The notes below the pieces were generated by a model. It saw only the letters and a list, made by a program, of their open reading frames with translations. It made no database searches and was not told the origin of the DNA. From contig NZ_ML769308.1 of assembly GCF_009720385.1 (NCBI RefSeq), positions 154,256 to 218,255 of the forward strand: a stretch of 64,000 nucleotides of DNA, given 5' to 3'. Position numbers and translations under genes: made by a program. Origin of the DNA: Catellatospora vulcania. GTDB taxonomy: Bacteria; Actinomycetota; Actinomycetes; Mycobacteriales; Micromonosporaceae. Below, one piece after another: positions 40,273 to 48,466 of this stretch (position 1 is the stretch's first letter; each line of letters starts with the position of its first letter).

Positions 40273-40344
40273 GGTGCAGTCGTCTTGGATCGGTTGTCAA
40301 GACATCGATCCGGGACGCGTCACAGCGTCGGGGAGGCGGAGCAC

Positions 40345-41124
40345 GTGGAGACGGTCCGGAGTTCGGGGATGCCCGCGTACCAGCGCATCGCGGCCGTGTA
40401 CCGCAGCCTGATCATGACCGGGGAGCTGCGGCCCGAGGACCGGCTGCCGACCGAGCACGAGATCGCCGACCGGTTCGGCGTGGTGCGCCAGACCGTGCGC
40501 ACCGGGCTCGGCATCCTGGTCACCGAGGGGCTGATCGTCGCGCGGCGGCCGCACGGCTACTTCGTGCGCCGCCGCGAGCACATGGTCTACCGGCCGCAGG
40601 AGAAGTCCCGGCCCCGCCCGGCCTCACCGGAGATGGACCGGTTCTCCCAGCAGATCGTCGCCGAGGGCCGCACCCCGCACCAGGCCATCGAGGTGTCGCT
40701 GGTGCAGGCCGCGTCCGACCTCGCGTTGCGGCTTGGCATCGCGGCGGGCGATACGGTCGTGGCGCGCCGCCGGGTGCGGTTCATCAACGGCGAGCCGACC
40801 AACATCAACGACTCGTTCTTCCCGATCGAGCTGGTGAGGGACTCGGTCATCATGTCGCCGGCCTACCTGCCCCAGGGCACCGACCAGGCGCTGGCCGACC
40901 TCGGCTACCGGCAGGACCGCGCCATCGACGAGATCTTCATCCGGATGCCGACGCCCGAGGAGATCCACCGGCTCAGCCTCGGCCCCGGGACCCCGGTCGC
41001 GGCGCACTACGACACCGGGTACACCGCAACCGGAATGCCCGTGCAGTGCACCCTCAACGTGCTCCCCGGCGACCGGCACAAGATCGTCTTCGAGCGGCGC
41101 TGGCAGGACGAGCCCGCCGGCTGA
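40345..41124 (+). CDS. GntR-family (HutC/UTRA) transcriptional regulator
   Basis: A 259-residue regulator. The N-terminal winged helix contains RLPTEHEIADRFGVVRQTVRTGLGILVTEGLI, and the C-terminal UTRA effector domain contains GDTVVARRRVRFINGEPTNINDSFFP and TATGMPVQCTLNVLPGDRHKI. HutC-type regulators sense small metabolites such as amino sugars or histidine intermediates. The GTG at 40345 follows GGGGAGGCGGA. It probably controls itself and the divergent M20 peptidase through the inverted repeat at 40235-40260. Confidence 0.93.
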   Translation: METVRSSGMPAYQRIAAVYRSLIMTGELRPEDRLPTEHEIADRFGVVRQTVRTGLGILVTEGLIVARRPHGYFVRRREHMVYRPQEKSRPRPASPEMDRFSQQIVAEGRTPHQAIEVSLVQAASDLALRLGIAAGDTVVARRRVRFINGEPTNINDSFFPIELVRDSVIMSPAYLPQGTDQALADLGYRQDRAIDEIFIRMPTPEEIHRLSLGPGTPVAAHYDTGYTATGMPVQCTLNVLPGDRHKIVFERRWQDEPAG

Positions 41125-41128
41125 GGCG

Positions 41129-42121
41129 CTACTCCGGCTTGGTCTGCCGGCTCATCAGGGTGACCAGGGCGACCTTCGGGTCGACGCCCTCGTGGCAGAT
41201 CCGCTCGACCTGCTCGGTGATCGGCATCTCCACGCCGTGCTTGTGCGCGAGGTCCCGGATGGCCAGGCAGCTCTTCACGCCCTCGGCGGTGTACCGGGTG
41301 GCCGCCTGGGCCTGCTCCAGGGTCAGGCCCCGGCCCAGGTGCTCGCCGAAGGTGCGGTTGCGGGTCAGCGGCGAGCAGCAGGTGGCGACGAGGTCGCCCA
41401 GCCCCGACAGGCCCGCGAAGGTGAGCGGGTCCGCGCCCAGCGCCACCCCGAGCCGGGTCGTCTCGGCGAGACCGCGCGTGATCAGGGTCGCCTTGATGTT
41501 CTCACCGAGATCCATCGAGGTGGCGATGCCGTACGCCAGCGCGATCACGTTCTTGACCGCCCCGCCCAGCTCGCACCCGATGACGTCGTCGTTGGTGTAC
41601 GGCCGGAAGTACGGCGTGGTTATCGCCTCCTGCACGGCGGCCGCCCGGTCCAGGTCCGTGCAGGCGACCACGGCCGCGGCGGGCTGGCGCACGGCCAGCT
41701 CGGGGGCGATGTTGGGCCCGGTGACCACGGCGACCCGGCTCGGCTCGACCCCGGTGGTCTCCACGATGACCTCGCTCATCCGCTTGGTCGTGCCCAGCTC
41801 GATCCCCTTCATCAGGGAGACCAGCGTCGCGTCGGCGGGGATCAGCCCGGCCCACGCGGTGAGGTTGGCGCGCAGCGTCTGCGAGGTCACCGCGAGCACG
41901 ACCAGGTCGGCTCCGGCCAGGGCCGAGGCGGGGTCTGCGGTCGCGGTGACGTTGCGGGGCAGCGCCACCTCGGGGAAGTAGTCGGGGTTGCGTCCGGTGG
42001 CGCGGATCGCTTCCGCGATGGACTCCCGGCGAGCCCACATGGTCACCTCGCCGCCGGCCTCGCCCAGGATCTTGGCGAAGACACTGCCCCAGGAACCGGC
42101 TCCCATCACCGCGGTCCGCAC
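41129..42121 (-). CDS. gpsA: glycerol-3-phosphate dehydrogenase [NAD(P)+]
   Basis: A 330-residue cytoplasmic enzyme that makes sn-glycerol 3-phosphate from dihydroxyacetone phosphate for phospholipid synthesis. The NAD fold is [15 protein letters not shown], the catalytic lysine lies in [15 protein letters not shown], and [17 protein letters not shown] and [20 protein letters not shown] are family signatures. GTG at 42121 was chosen because the protein then begins [12 protein letters not shown], and GGAGAGG lies upstream. It converges with the GntR gene, stops 4 nt apart. Confidence 0.95.
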   Translation of the reverse strand: MRTAVMGAGSWGSVFAKILGEAGGEVTMWARRESIAEAIRATGRNPDYFPEVALPRNVTATADPASALAGADLVVLAVTSQTLRANLTAWAGLIPADATLVSLMKGIELGTTKRMSEVIVETTGVEPSRVAVVTGPNIAPELAVRQPAAAVVACTDLDRAAAVQEAITTPYFRPYTNDDVIGCELGGAVKNVIALAYGIATSMDLGENIKATLITRGLAETTRLGVALGADPLTFAGLSGLGDLVATCCSPLTRNRTFGEHLGRGLTLEQAQAATRYTAEGVKSCLAIRDLAHKHGVEMPITEQVERICHEGVDPKVALVTLMSRQTKPE

Positions 42122-42203
42122 GCTGTTGCCGCCTCTCCGGCCACGGCCGCCGCCGGGCACGATCACCGCCGCCCAGGCTGCCCCTGGCCGTCGTCGCTCG
42201 AAA

Positions 42204-42608
42204 TCATGCCATGCGGCCCGGCCCGGCGGACTGGTCGCGGCTGTCCCGCAGGGCCTGCTGCACCCGTAGTTCCATGTCGTGCAGGGCCTCGATGGCGCGC
42301 AGCTGTCCGGCGATCTCCGGATCGGCGGTGGCGGGGCCCAGGCCGATGAGGCCGCACCGCTCGCACTCGACCCGTGCGGCCGAGGCCGGGCAGGGCGTCT
42401 GCGTCGCGCAGTCGACGCACGTGTGCACGGCGTCGAGGTCGAGCACCTGGTCCGCGGTGATCGTGTCGAGGTAGCCGCATTCGGCGCACTGCCAGGTCAC
42501 CTGCTGGGCCCAGTCCACGTCGCCGGTGTCGCTGAGCTCGTAGTCGAGGCGCTCGGCCGGGCCGACGAGATCGCAGCCGCGGCAGCGCACGTAGGGACGT
42601 GGTCTCAT
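42204..42608 (-). CDS. zinc-ribbon hypothetical protein
   Basis: A 134-residue protein with four Cys-x2-Cys knuckles, CRGC (residue 9), CAEC (41), CVDC (64) and CERC (82), enough for two zinc ribbons. A short helical tail ([18 protein letters not shown]) follows. GGGGAGAG precedes the ATG. I do not recognise a family; a nucleic-acid or protein-binding zinc protein is an inference. It may be cotranscribed with gpsA, which begins 82 nt downstream. Confidence 0.72.
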   Translation of the reverse strand: MRPRPYVRCRGCDLVGPAERLDYELSDTGDVDWAQQVTWQCAECGYLDTITADQVLDLDAVHTCVDCATQTPCPASAARVECERCGLIGLGPATADPEIAGQLRAIEALHDMELRVQQALRDSRDQSAGPGRMA

Positions 42609-42861
42609 GGCGCGCTCTCCCCGTGATCGCCCGACAGTGCGATGTGGACGTTAAACACGTAAGCGTTTCAGTGCGCCCACCGATCGGACATCGTTGCGGA
42701 GCGAACAACCTGGGCGTTCGGTCGATGGCGGTGACGGCCATGTCCGTGCGGCGGACCTGCCGGGTCGTGACCGCCACGTCAGGTGAACAGCAGGCGAACA
42801 GTGCAAGGCCGGTGGACGACATCGGTTGAGCGGGGCGGTGCACCGGCATACCGTCAGCCAC

Positions 42862-43431
42862 GTGCCGCTGATCGTCGTCGATCGCCTCGTGCCCGCCCAG
42901 GCCATGTGCCTGGCCGACGAGCTGCTGGTCAATCTGCCGCAGCGGTGGTCGCACACCGCCGGGGTGGCAAGGCGCGCGGCCGACCTGGCCGCCGCGGTCG
43001 ACCCGGCCGACCGGGACCTGCTGCTGTGCGCGGCCTGGCTGCACGACATCGGGTACGCCGCCGCGGCCCGCGACACCGGGTTCCATGCCCTGGACGGGGC
43101 CCGCCTGCTCCGCCGACGGGGCTGGCCGGTGCGGCTGTGCGCGCTGGTCGCGCACCACTCCGGCGCCTCCTTCCTGGCCGCGGCGCAGGGCGTCGTCGGC
43201 ATGGCCGAGTTCGACGACGAGCGCACGGCGGTCACTGACGCGCTGACCTGCGCCGACCAGACCACGGGGGTACGCGGCGAGCCGGTGTTCCTGGAGGACC
43301 GCCTGGCCGAGGTGCTGCGCCGCCACGGACCGTCCTCGCCACACGCGGCCGCCGCGGCGGGCCGGGAGCCCTACCTGCGGTCGGCCGCCGGGCGGGTGCA
43401 GGCACGCCTGCTTGCCGCCGCGACAGCCTGA
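42862..43431 (+). CDS. HD-domain phosphohydrolase
   Basis: A 189-residue protein. The HD metal residues are visible: His in PQRWSHTAGVARRA, His-Asp in LCAAWLHDIGYA, His-His in ALVAHHSGA and Asp in ALTCADQTTG. Family members hydrolyse nucleotides or nucleotide second messengers. The GTG at 42862 is favoured because TACCGT (42849-42854) ends 7 nt upstream, a leaderless arrangement; earlier starts at 42837 or 42826 lack a ribosome site. Ends at repeat A4. Confidence 0.85.
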   Translation: MPLIVVDRLVPAQAMCLADELLVNLPQRWSHTAGVARRAADLAAAVDPADRDLLLCAAWLHDIGYAAAARDTGFHALDGARLLRRRGWPVRLCALVAHHSGASFLAAAQGVVGMAEFDDERTAVTDALTCADQTTGVRGEPVFLEDRLAEVLRRHGPSSPHAAAAAGREPYLRSAAGRVQARLLAAATA

Positions 43432-43474
43432 CCCGAACCGCCCGAACCGCCCGGCCCTCCCGCCGCAAAGCGAT

Positions 43475-43526
43475 GGGAAGGTGCCCTTCCTCTACGGAAA
43501 ACGATAAGAAGGCGCCCTTCCTTCGC
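43475..43526. repeat. intergenic inverted repeat family A, copy A4
   Basis: The reverse orientation of A1: GGAAGGTGCCCTTCC, then CTACGGAAAACGATAAG, then AAGGCGCCCTTCCTTCG. It fills the gap between the convergent HD-domain and TelA stops, directly abutting the TelA stop codon. Confidence 0.82.
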
Positions 43527-44810
43527 TCAGGGCTGGTGGGGGGTGAGCAGGGATGGGGGGAGGGGCGGGGCGGCGGGGAGTTCGAGGGGTTTGCCGGCTC
43601 TGGTGACGAGGTCGACGACGGTGCGGCTGAGGTGCTGGGAGCTGGCGGACATGGACTCCTGGGCGGTGACAATCGCCGAGACGACCTCGGCGCGGGCCTG
43701 CTGACCGAAGCGGACCGCTTCCTCGATGCCCTTGGCCTGGGCGTCGATCGAGGCGGCCACCTCCAGGATCGTCTCCGGGCGGATGGTCGGGGTCTGGATC
43801 AGGCGGGCGATCTGCGGGACGCCGGTGCCCGCGGCGTGGGCGTACGCGGACAGCACCTCGTTGGCGCCGTCGGCGACCGCCTGCTGCATCTGCGCCGCCT
43901 GATTGGCCTGCAGCAGCAGACCCCACTGGGCGATGGTCAGCTTCATCGTCGGGATGGTCAGGTTGACCAGCAGCGCCAGCCGCTGCCCGAGGCCGTAGTG
44001 CAGGGAGCGGATGTTGCGCACCTGCGGCGAGGTCGACCAGGCGACGAACAGCCGCTGCTGGAACTCGCTGATGCGCACCTCGATCGCCTGGACGAACTCG
44101 GTGATCCGGGCCAGGCGCTCTTCTTTGTCACGGCGGTCGACGTCGGCCGGGTCGATGCGGATCGACGCGGCCTCGGCCACGGCCAGATCCCGGACCAGCT
44201 CCATCACCGCGATGACGCCGACGAGCTGGCTGATCGCGGCCTCGTTGGCCTTGTACAGCTCGTCGCAGAGCACCACGTTGCGCTTGAGCTGCTGCTGCTT
44301 CTCTACCAGGGTGCCCGCGATGCGGTCGAGCTGCTGCTCCACCGAGCGGGCCTCCTCGAACAGCATCTCCACCAGGTCGCGGCCCTTGCGGAAGACGCCC
44401 CGGACCGCGTCCATGAACTTGTCGAACACCTCGCGCACCCGCGGGTCGGCCGGGTCGTACCTGCGCCGGAAGTCGCGCATCCGGTCGTTGATCTCGTGCA
44501 TGATCTGGGTCAGCTCCGGGATCTTCACCGGCCCGACCTCGCGGAAGATCCGCTGCACCTGGGTGTTGACCTGGTCGATCGCACCGTTGCCGAAGCCGGC
44601 CAGCTGGTCGGTGTCGGCCAGCATCCGCGGGTAGGACTGCTCGGCCAGCGCGAGGGCCTGCTCGCGCTGCGCCGGGCTGAGCAGGTCGGCGCAGACCAGC
44701 CGCCCCGGCTCGCCGGTGCGCGCGACGGCGGCCAACGCACTGTCCGCACTGCCGGCCGGCTGCGCCGGTGCACCCGTGATACTGCCGAAGTCGATGGCGA
44801 GCTCACTCAT
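43527..44810 (-). CDS. TelA/KlaA-family toxic anion resistance protein
   Basis: A 427-residue, mostly helical cytoplasmic protein of normal TelA length. Typical segments are GFGNGAIDQVNTQVQRIF, the coiled EEARSVEQQLDRIAGTLVEKQ, AEAASIRIDPADVD and LFVAWSTSPQVRNIRSLHYGLGQRLALL. TelA proteins are linked to tellurite and general envelope stress, with unknown mechanism. AGGAGGAGA precedes the ATG. It follows the substrate-binding-protein gene across repeat B2 and is the last of four same-strand genes with XpaC and two binding proteins. Confidence 0.92.
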   Translation of the reverse strand: MSELAIDFGSITGAPAQPAGSADSALAAVARTGEPGRLVCADLLSPAQREQALALAEQSYPRMLADTDQLAGFGNGAIDQVNTQVQRIFREVGPVKIPELTQIMHEINDRMRDFRRRYDPADPRVREVFDKFMDAVRGVFRKGRDLVEMLFEEARSVEQQLDRIAGTLVEKQQQLKRNVVLCDELYKANEAAISQLVGVIAVMELVRDLAVAEAASIRIDPADVDRRDKEERLARITEFVQAIEVRISEFQQRLFVAWSTSPQVRNIRSLHYGLGQRLALLVNLTIPTMKLTIAQWGLLLQANQAAQMQQAVADGANEVLSAYAHAAGTGVPQIARLIQTPTIRPETILEVAASIDAQAKGIEEAVRFGQQARAEVVSAIVTAQESMSASSQHLSRTVVDLVTRAGKPLELPAAPPLPPSLLTPHQP

Positions 44811-44826
44811 GACTGGTTCTCCTCCT

Positions 44827-44887
44827 GCTGTTTCGGGGAAACTGCGCTTTCCAGAGGCCCGGAGCGGGCAGTTTCCCCGAAACTGCA
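44827..44887. repeat. intergenic inverted repeat family B, copy B2
   Basis: GCTGTTTCGGGGAAACTGC (44827-44845) faces GCAGTTTCCCCGAAACTGC (44868-44886). It lies between the second binding-protein gene and TelA, ending just before the TelA ribosome site, so it could attenuate transcription or stabilise mRNA ends within the operon. Confidence 0.82.
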
Positions 44888-44910
44888 CGCGCCAGGCGGG
44901 GTGCGGGACG

Positions 44911-46062
44911 TCAGGAGCACTTGGCGACCTCCCTGACGCAGGCGAGCAGGGCGAGGGTGACCTCGGCGCCGGGCGGGGCGGTGGTGCGGAACTGCTCGGC
45001 CAGGGGCAGGTTCGGGAAGTCGGAGACCTTGCTCAGGCCCACGTGCAGGCCGGAGCGCAGGCCGTACCTCTGCCAGGCGAGCTGCTGGATGCCGGGGTCC
45101 TTCATGGCCTCCAGGAAGCGGGCCGCGTCGGCGTCCAGGGCCAGGATCGGGTGGTCGCTGTAGATCGTCGGGTCGGGGTAGAGCACCCGCACGTCCTTGA
45201 GCAGCTTGTCGGCGTCCGCGCCGAGCTGCACCACCTGCTGGATGAGCTGGTTCTCGTAACCGGCGTAGAGCGGGGCGTGGAACTCCGCCCCCTGGGTCAG
45301 CCACTGCCGGAAGCCCGCCTCCGAACCGGCTGCCTGCAGGCCCTGCGCGTCGTAGACGGCGCGCACCGTCGGCAGCACCTTGCGGGCCTGGGCCAGGCTC
45401 GGCGCGGAGAACACGTCGTCGGTGGCGATGATGTTCAGCTGGAGCTGGGCCAGCGTGAAGCCGCTGTTGGACTTCGCCGCGTCGGTGCTGGACACCGCGA
45501 TCGGGCCGCGCAGGTCGGCGGCGCCCAGCGACTGCCAGGTGGTGCGCTTGAGCACGTGCTCCAGCAGCAGCTTCTTCATGTCGACGATGAAGTAGCGCTC
45601 GGCCCGCTTGGCCACGATGCCCGCCTTGACCAGTGCTTCGGTGCCCTGCGGCCCGGCGTAGATCACCTCAGGCGACTGGAGCACCGTCTCGGCCCGGTAC
45701 TGCGGGAACGCGCCGGAGTGCAGGCTCTCGAACACCTTCTGCGCGCTGGCGCTGGACGGCCACAGGCAGCCCGCCTTGCGTGCGGCCAGGTCGTCCTTGG
45801 ACAGCTGCACCAGGTCGTACGAGCCCAGCGGCTGGAACACCACGGTCAGGCCGTACTGCTCGCGCAGGATCTTCTTCACCTGCTCGTCGGCCATCAGCTC
45901 GGTCTTCTCCGAGCCGCCCAGGCAGGTGACGGTGACCGCCTGCGCCGGGCCGCCCCCGCCCGGCGGGTCGTCCTTCGCACGGGTCAGCACGAACGCGGTG
46001 GCCACGCAGACCACCAGGACCAGGACGAGCCCGATCAGGAACCGGCCGCTCGGCATTCTCAC
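44911..46062 (-). CDS. extracytoplasmic substrate-binding-like protein
   Basis: A 383-residue protein with an N-terminal membrane anchor (FLIGLVLVLVVCVATAFVL) and then a type 2 periplasmic-binding fold: VTVTCLGGSEKTELM, then AVSSTDAAKSNSGFTLAQLQL, and LYAGYENQLIQQVVQL. The SNSG segment recurs in the VWA fusion protein encoded upstream, so the two binding domains are related. No ABC permease or ATPase is nearby, so transport is unlikely and signalling or sensing is more plausible. The GTG at 46062 is favoured by AGGAG 8 nt upstream. The XpaC stop lies 10 nt away. Confidence 0.8.
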   Translation of the reverse strand: MRMPSGRFLIGLVLVLVVCVATAFVLTRAKDDPPGGGGPAQAVTVTCLGGSEKTELMADEQVKKILREQYGLTVVFQPLGSYDLVQLSKDDLAARKAGCLWPSSASAQKVFESLHSGAFPQYRAETVLQSPEVIYAGPQGTEALVKAGIVAKRAERYFIVDMKKLLLEHVLKRTTWQSLGAADLRGPIAVSSTDAAKSNSGFTLAQLQLNIIATDDVFSAPSLAQARKVLPTVRAVYDAQGLQAAGSEAGFRQWLTQGAEFHAPLYAGYENQLIQQVVQLGADADKLLKDVRVLYPDPTIYSDHPILALDADAARFLEAMKDPGIQQLAWQRYGLRSGLHVGLSKVSDFPNLPLAEQFRTTAPPGAEVTLALLACVREVAKCS

Positions 46063-46072
46063 GTGATGCTCC

Positions 46073-46669
46073 TCATCCCAGCTGGGGAAGTTTCGGCGGG
46101 GCGACGGTCTGCAGGTTGGCCTGGTACTGGGCGAGGTCGCCCTGGTTGACCAGGCGCAGGCTGTCGATGGTGAACTCGGTGAAGCGCTGCACGGCCTGCT
46201 CGCCGCCGGCCAGCAGCGCCGCCGGGTCGTGGTAGAACGTCGGGTTGCGCTGGATGTCGAGGTACTGCCGGACCACCCCGAGCAGGCTCTGCAGGTGCGC
46301 GCCGAGCTGGCTGGCACTGGAGTAGAGGCTGTTCGGCGACGTGGCCCGGACCCGGTCGAGCAGCTCGGGCACGAACTCGGCAGACTGCTGGAGCAGGTGT
46401 CTCACCGACGGCGAGGCGACGTCGCGGCTGAGCTTGCGGACCTCCTTCGCCGCCCGCACGACCTCGTCGGCCTTGCGGTCGGCGTCGGCGCCGTACTCGT
46501 CGTCGCGGATCTGCGACGCGGTGCGCGAGTCGAGCATCAGGTAGACGCCGAGCGCGGACAGCGCCGCCAGCAGCGGAGACCACAGCAGGCTGCCGGTGAC
46601 GGCGAACAGCGCGCCGAACACTCCTACCGCGGTGAGCAGCGCCAGCGGGGTGGCGAACTTGCGCGTCAT
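46073..46669 (-). CDS. XpaC-like (5-bromo-4-chloroindolyl phosphate hydrolysis) membrane protein
   Basis: A 198-residue protein with two N-terminal membrane segments (about residues 8-45) followed by a helical cytoplasmic region (RKADEVVRAAKEVRKLSRDV...LDIQRNPTFYHDP). XpaC proteins accompany TelA in many genomes and are thought to work with it in stress responses; the hydrolase name comes from an old phenotype rather than a shown activity. The gene starts 7 nt after the VWA-fusion gene, so the operon is tight. Confidence 0.82.
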   Translation of the reverse strand: MTRKFATPLALLTAVGVFGALFAVTGSLLWSPLLAALSALGVYLMLDSRTASQIRDDEYGADADRKADEVVRAAKEVRKLSRDVASPSVRHLLQQSAEFVPELLDRVRATSPNSLYSSASQLGAHLQSLLGVVRQYLDIQRNPTFYHDPAALLAGGEQAVQRFTEFTIDSLRLVNQGDLAQYQANLQTVAPPKLPQLG

Positions 46670-46676
46670 CGCCGCC

Positions 46677-48314
46677 TCACTTGTAGCCCGCGGCGGTGCG
46701 CAGCGCCGCGACCAGGTCGTTCTGCTGCACGAACGCGCCGCCGGTCGCCTCGGCGACCTGCTTGAGCTGACCCGGGTCGGCGTCGTCGCCGAACGCGATG
46801 GCCACCACCGGCACCCCGGCCGCCTTCAGCGCGGCGACGGCCTCGGCCTGCTCGCCGTCCTCCGACATGCCGTCCGACATGACGATGACCAGGCTCTTGC
46901 GGGCCGCCGACTTCGAGGCGGCCAGCGCGCTCACGGCCTGCTTGAGGCAGGCGTACATGTTGGTGCCGCTGCCCGGCTCATGCGCGACGATCTTTTCGGT
47001 GAGCCCGTGCAGCTGCCCGGCGTCGTTCCCGGTGACCCGCCACGGCCCGGCAGCGATGCCGCTGTTGAAGACGGTGACCGTGGTGATGTCCTCGGGGTGG
47101 GTCTGCAGCAGGTTCAGCGCCGCCTGGTCGGCGTCGAAGATCTGGTGCGCCGCGTCGCGTACGCCCGCCCAGCCCGCGTTGTCGTTCATGGAGCCGCTGC
47201 CGTCGAGGCAGTAGTAGGCGTCCACCGGCTTGCGGTAGTGCGTCTGGTAGCGGTCCAGCGCCGCCTTGATCACGGCCACCGACGGGTAGGTGATGCCTTG
47301 TTCACGCAGGTTGGCCTGGATGCCCCAGTCCGGGTTGAACACTTTCAGGTCCGGGTTGTCCAGGGTCAGGCCGATGCCGGTGGCCGGGCGGCGGCCCAGC
47401 GCCAGCAGTTTCGCCTTCGCCCCGGCGTCGGTCAGCAGGTAGTTCTGCAGCTCTGTGACCAGCGTCCGCTTGCCCGCGTCGGCGTCGGTCCCGTGCGGCA
47501 GGAAGCCGAGCGGCGCGTCGCTGATGGCCAGCGCGCCCTTGGGGTACACCGCGTACAGCGGCTCCTTGCCCGCCTTGACCAGCTCCTGGTTCTTCTCGAT
47601 GACCAGGTCCTCGTAGGTGAACACGGTGCGGCACACGTCCGGCCGGGCCAGGCAGTCGTTCATCAGGGTGCCGGTGGACGGCGGGGTCGCGTCCATGGCC
47701 TGGATGAACCGGCTGATACCGGCGTCGACGGCGGGGGAGTCCAGCTGCGCCTGGGTGAGCGGCTGGCCGGGGCCGTTGCCCGCGAAGTGGTTCAGGAAGC
47801 CGAACAGCACCGTCGCGCCCGAGTTGGACTGCGTCGGATTGGTCACCCACACCGTCGTCCTTCCGGACTCGACCGCGTCGAGCACGTCCTTGACCGCCAC
47901 GTCGGTGCGGCCGGTGAAGCCGAGCCGCTGCATCTCGGTGCGCCAGCCCGCGTACACCACGGGGGTGAGGAACATCGGCTTGACGTCGGACAGCTTCGCG
48001 GCCTGGTCACCGATCTGCGAGAAGACGGAGCTGGCGAACCAGTACGCGTCGTAGTCGCCGTTGCCCGAGGCCAGCAGCCGCGCCTGGTCCACCGACCCCT
48101 TGAGGGTGAACCGGCAGTCGTAGCCCTTCTCGGCGCACCACGGCTTGACGACCGTGTCCAGCACCGACTGCTGCTCGGACCCGGCGACGAGCTGCAGCAC
48201 CTTCGGATCGCTGCTGTACGGCGTCGTGCCGCCGGGCGGGTCCGATGTGTCGTCGCAGCCGGCCGACAGCAGCACGGCCGCCGCCAGCATCACGGTGAGC
48301 ACCCTGGTTCGCAC
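46677..48314 (-). CDS. lipoprotein with substrate-binding domain fused to von Willebrand factor A domain
   Basis: A 545-residue exported protein. The lipobox is LLSAGC at residue 20. Residues 35-320 are a periplasmic-binding fold (LQLVAGSEQQSVLDTVVKPWC, VTNPTQSNSGATVLFGFLNHF). Residues 345-535 are a VWA domain with an intact MIDAS: DAYYCLDGSGSMNDN, the threonine in GSGTNMYACL and VIVMSDGMSEDG. It would sit on the outer surface and bind a ligand and a protein in a metal-dependent way. AAGGAG precedes the GTG. First of a four-gene set with XpaC, a second binding protein and TelA. Confidence 0.88.
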   Translation of the reverse strand: MRTRVLTVMLAAAVLLSAGCDDTSDPPGGTTPYSSDPKVLQLVAGSEQQSVLDTVVKPWCAEKGYDCRFTLKGSVDQARLLASGNGDYDAYWFASSVFSQIGDQAAKLSDVKPMFLTPVVYAGWRTEMQRLGFTGRTDVAVKDVLDAVESGRTTVWVTNPTQSNSGATVLFGFLNHFAGNGPGQPLTQAQLDSPAVDAGISRFIQAMDATPPSTGTLMNDCLARPDVCRTVFTYEDLVIEKNQELVKAGKEPLYAVYPKGALAISDAPLGFLPHGTDADAGKRTLVTELQNYLLTDAGAKAKLLALGRRPATGIGLTLDNPDLKVFNPDWGIQANLREQGITYPSVAVIKAALDRYQTHYRKPVDAYYCLDGSGSMNDNAGWAGVRDAAHQIFDADQAALNLLQTHPEDITTVTVFNSGIAAGPWRVTGNDAGQLHGLTEKIVAHEPGSGTNMYACLKQAVSALAASKSAARKSLVIVMSDGMSEDGEQAEAVAALKAAGVPVVAIAFGDDADPGQLKQVAEATGGAFVQQNDLVAALRTAAGYK

Positions 48315-48333
48315 ACGGACTCCTTGCCACGGT

Positions 48334-48352
48334 TGGTCTTCTGCCAAGACCA
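48334..48352. promoter_or_regulatory. inverted repeat upstream of the VWA operon
   Basis: TGGTCTT (48334-48340) and AAGACCA (48346-48352) with spacer CTGCC, 20 nt upstream of the GTG of the VWA fusion. It may be an operator or a hairpin in the leader. The surrounding stretch is AT-richer than average, as a promoter would be. Confidence 0.5.
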
Positions 48353-48427
48353 TTCCTTGGTATCAAGCCGCTACCAGGGCAAACAGGCCAACAAGGGGTT
48401 AACGGGAAGTGAAGGCAGTGCCAGGAG

Positions 48428-48452
48428 CGGCGCACCGGCTCCCGGTGCGCCG
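48428..48452. terminator. hairpin terminator after the ATP-grasp gene
   Basis: A perfect 11-bp stem, CGGCGCACCGG with CCGGTGCGCCG, around CTC. It lies 14 nt past the stop of the minus-strand ATP-grasp gene. Confidence 0.75.
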
Positions 48453-48466
48453 CACCGGTTTCGCCG

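Noticed and set aside
43475-44887. Transposon bracketed by repeats A4 and B2 carrying TelA
   Set aside because: A4 and B2 are different repeat families and copies of each occur elsewhere at ordinary gene ends; no transposase or target duplication is seen.
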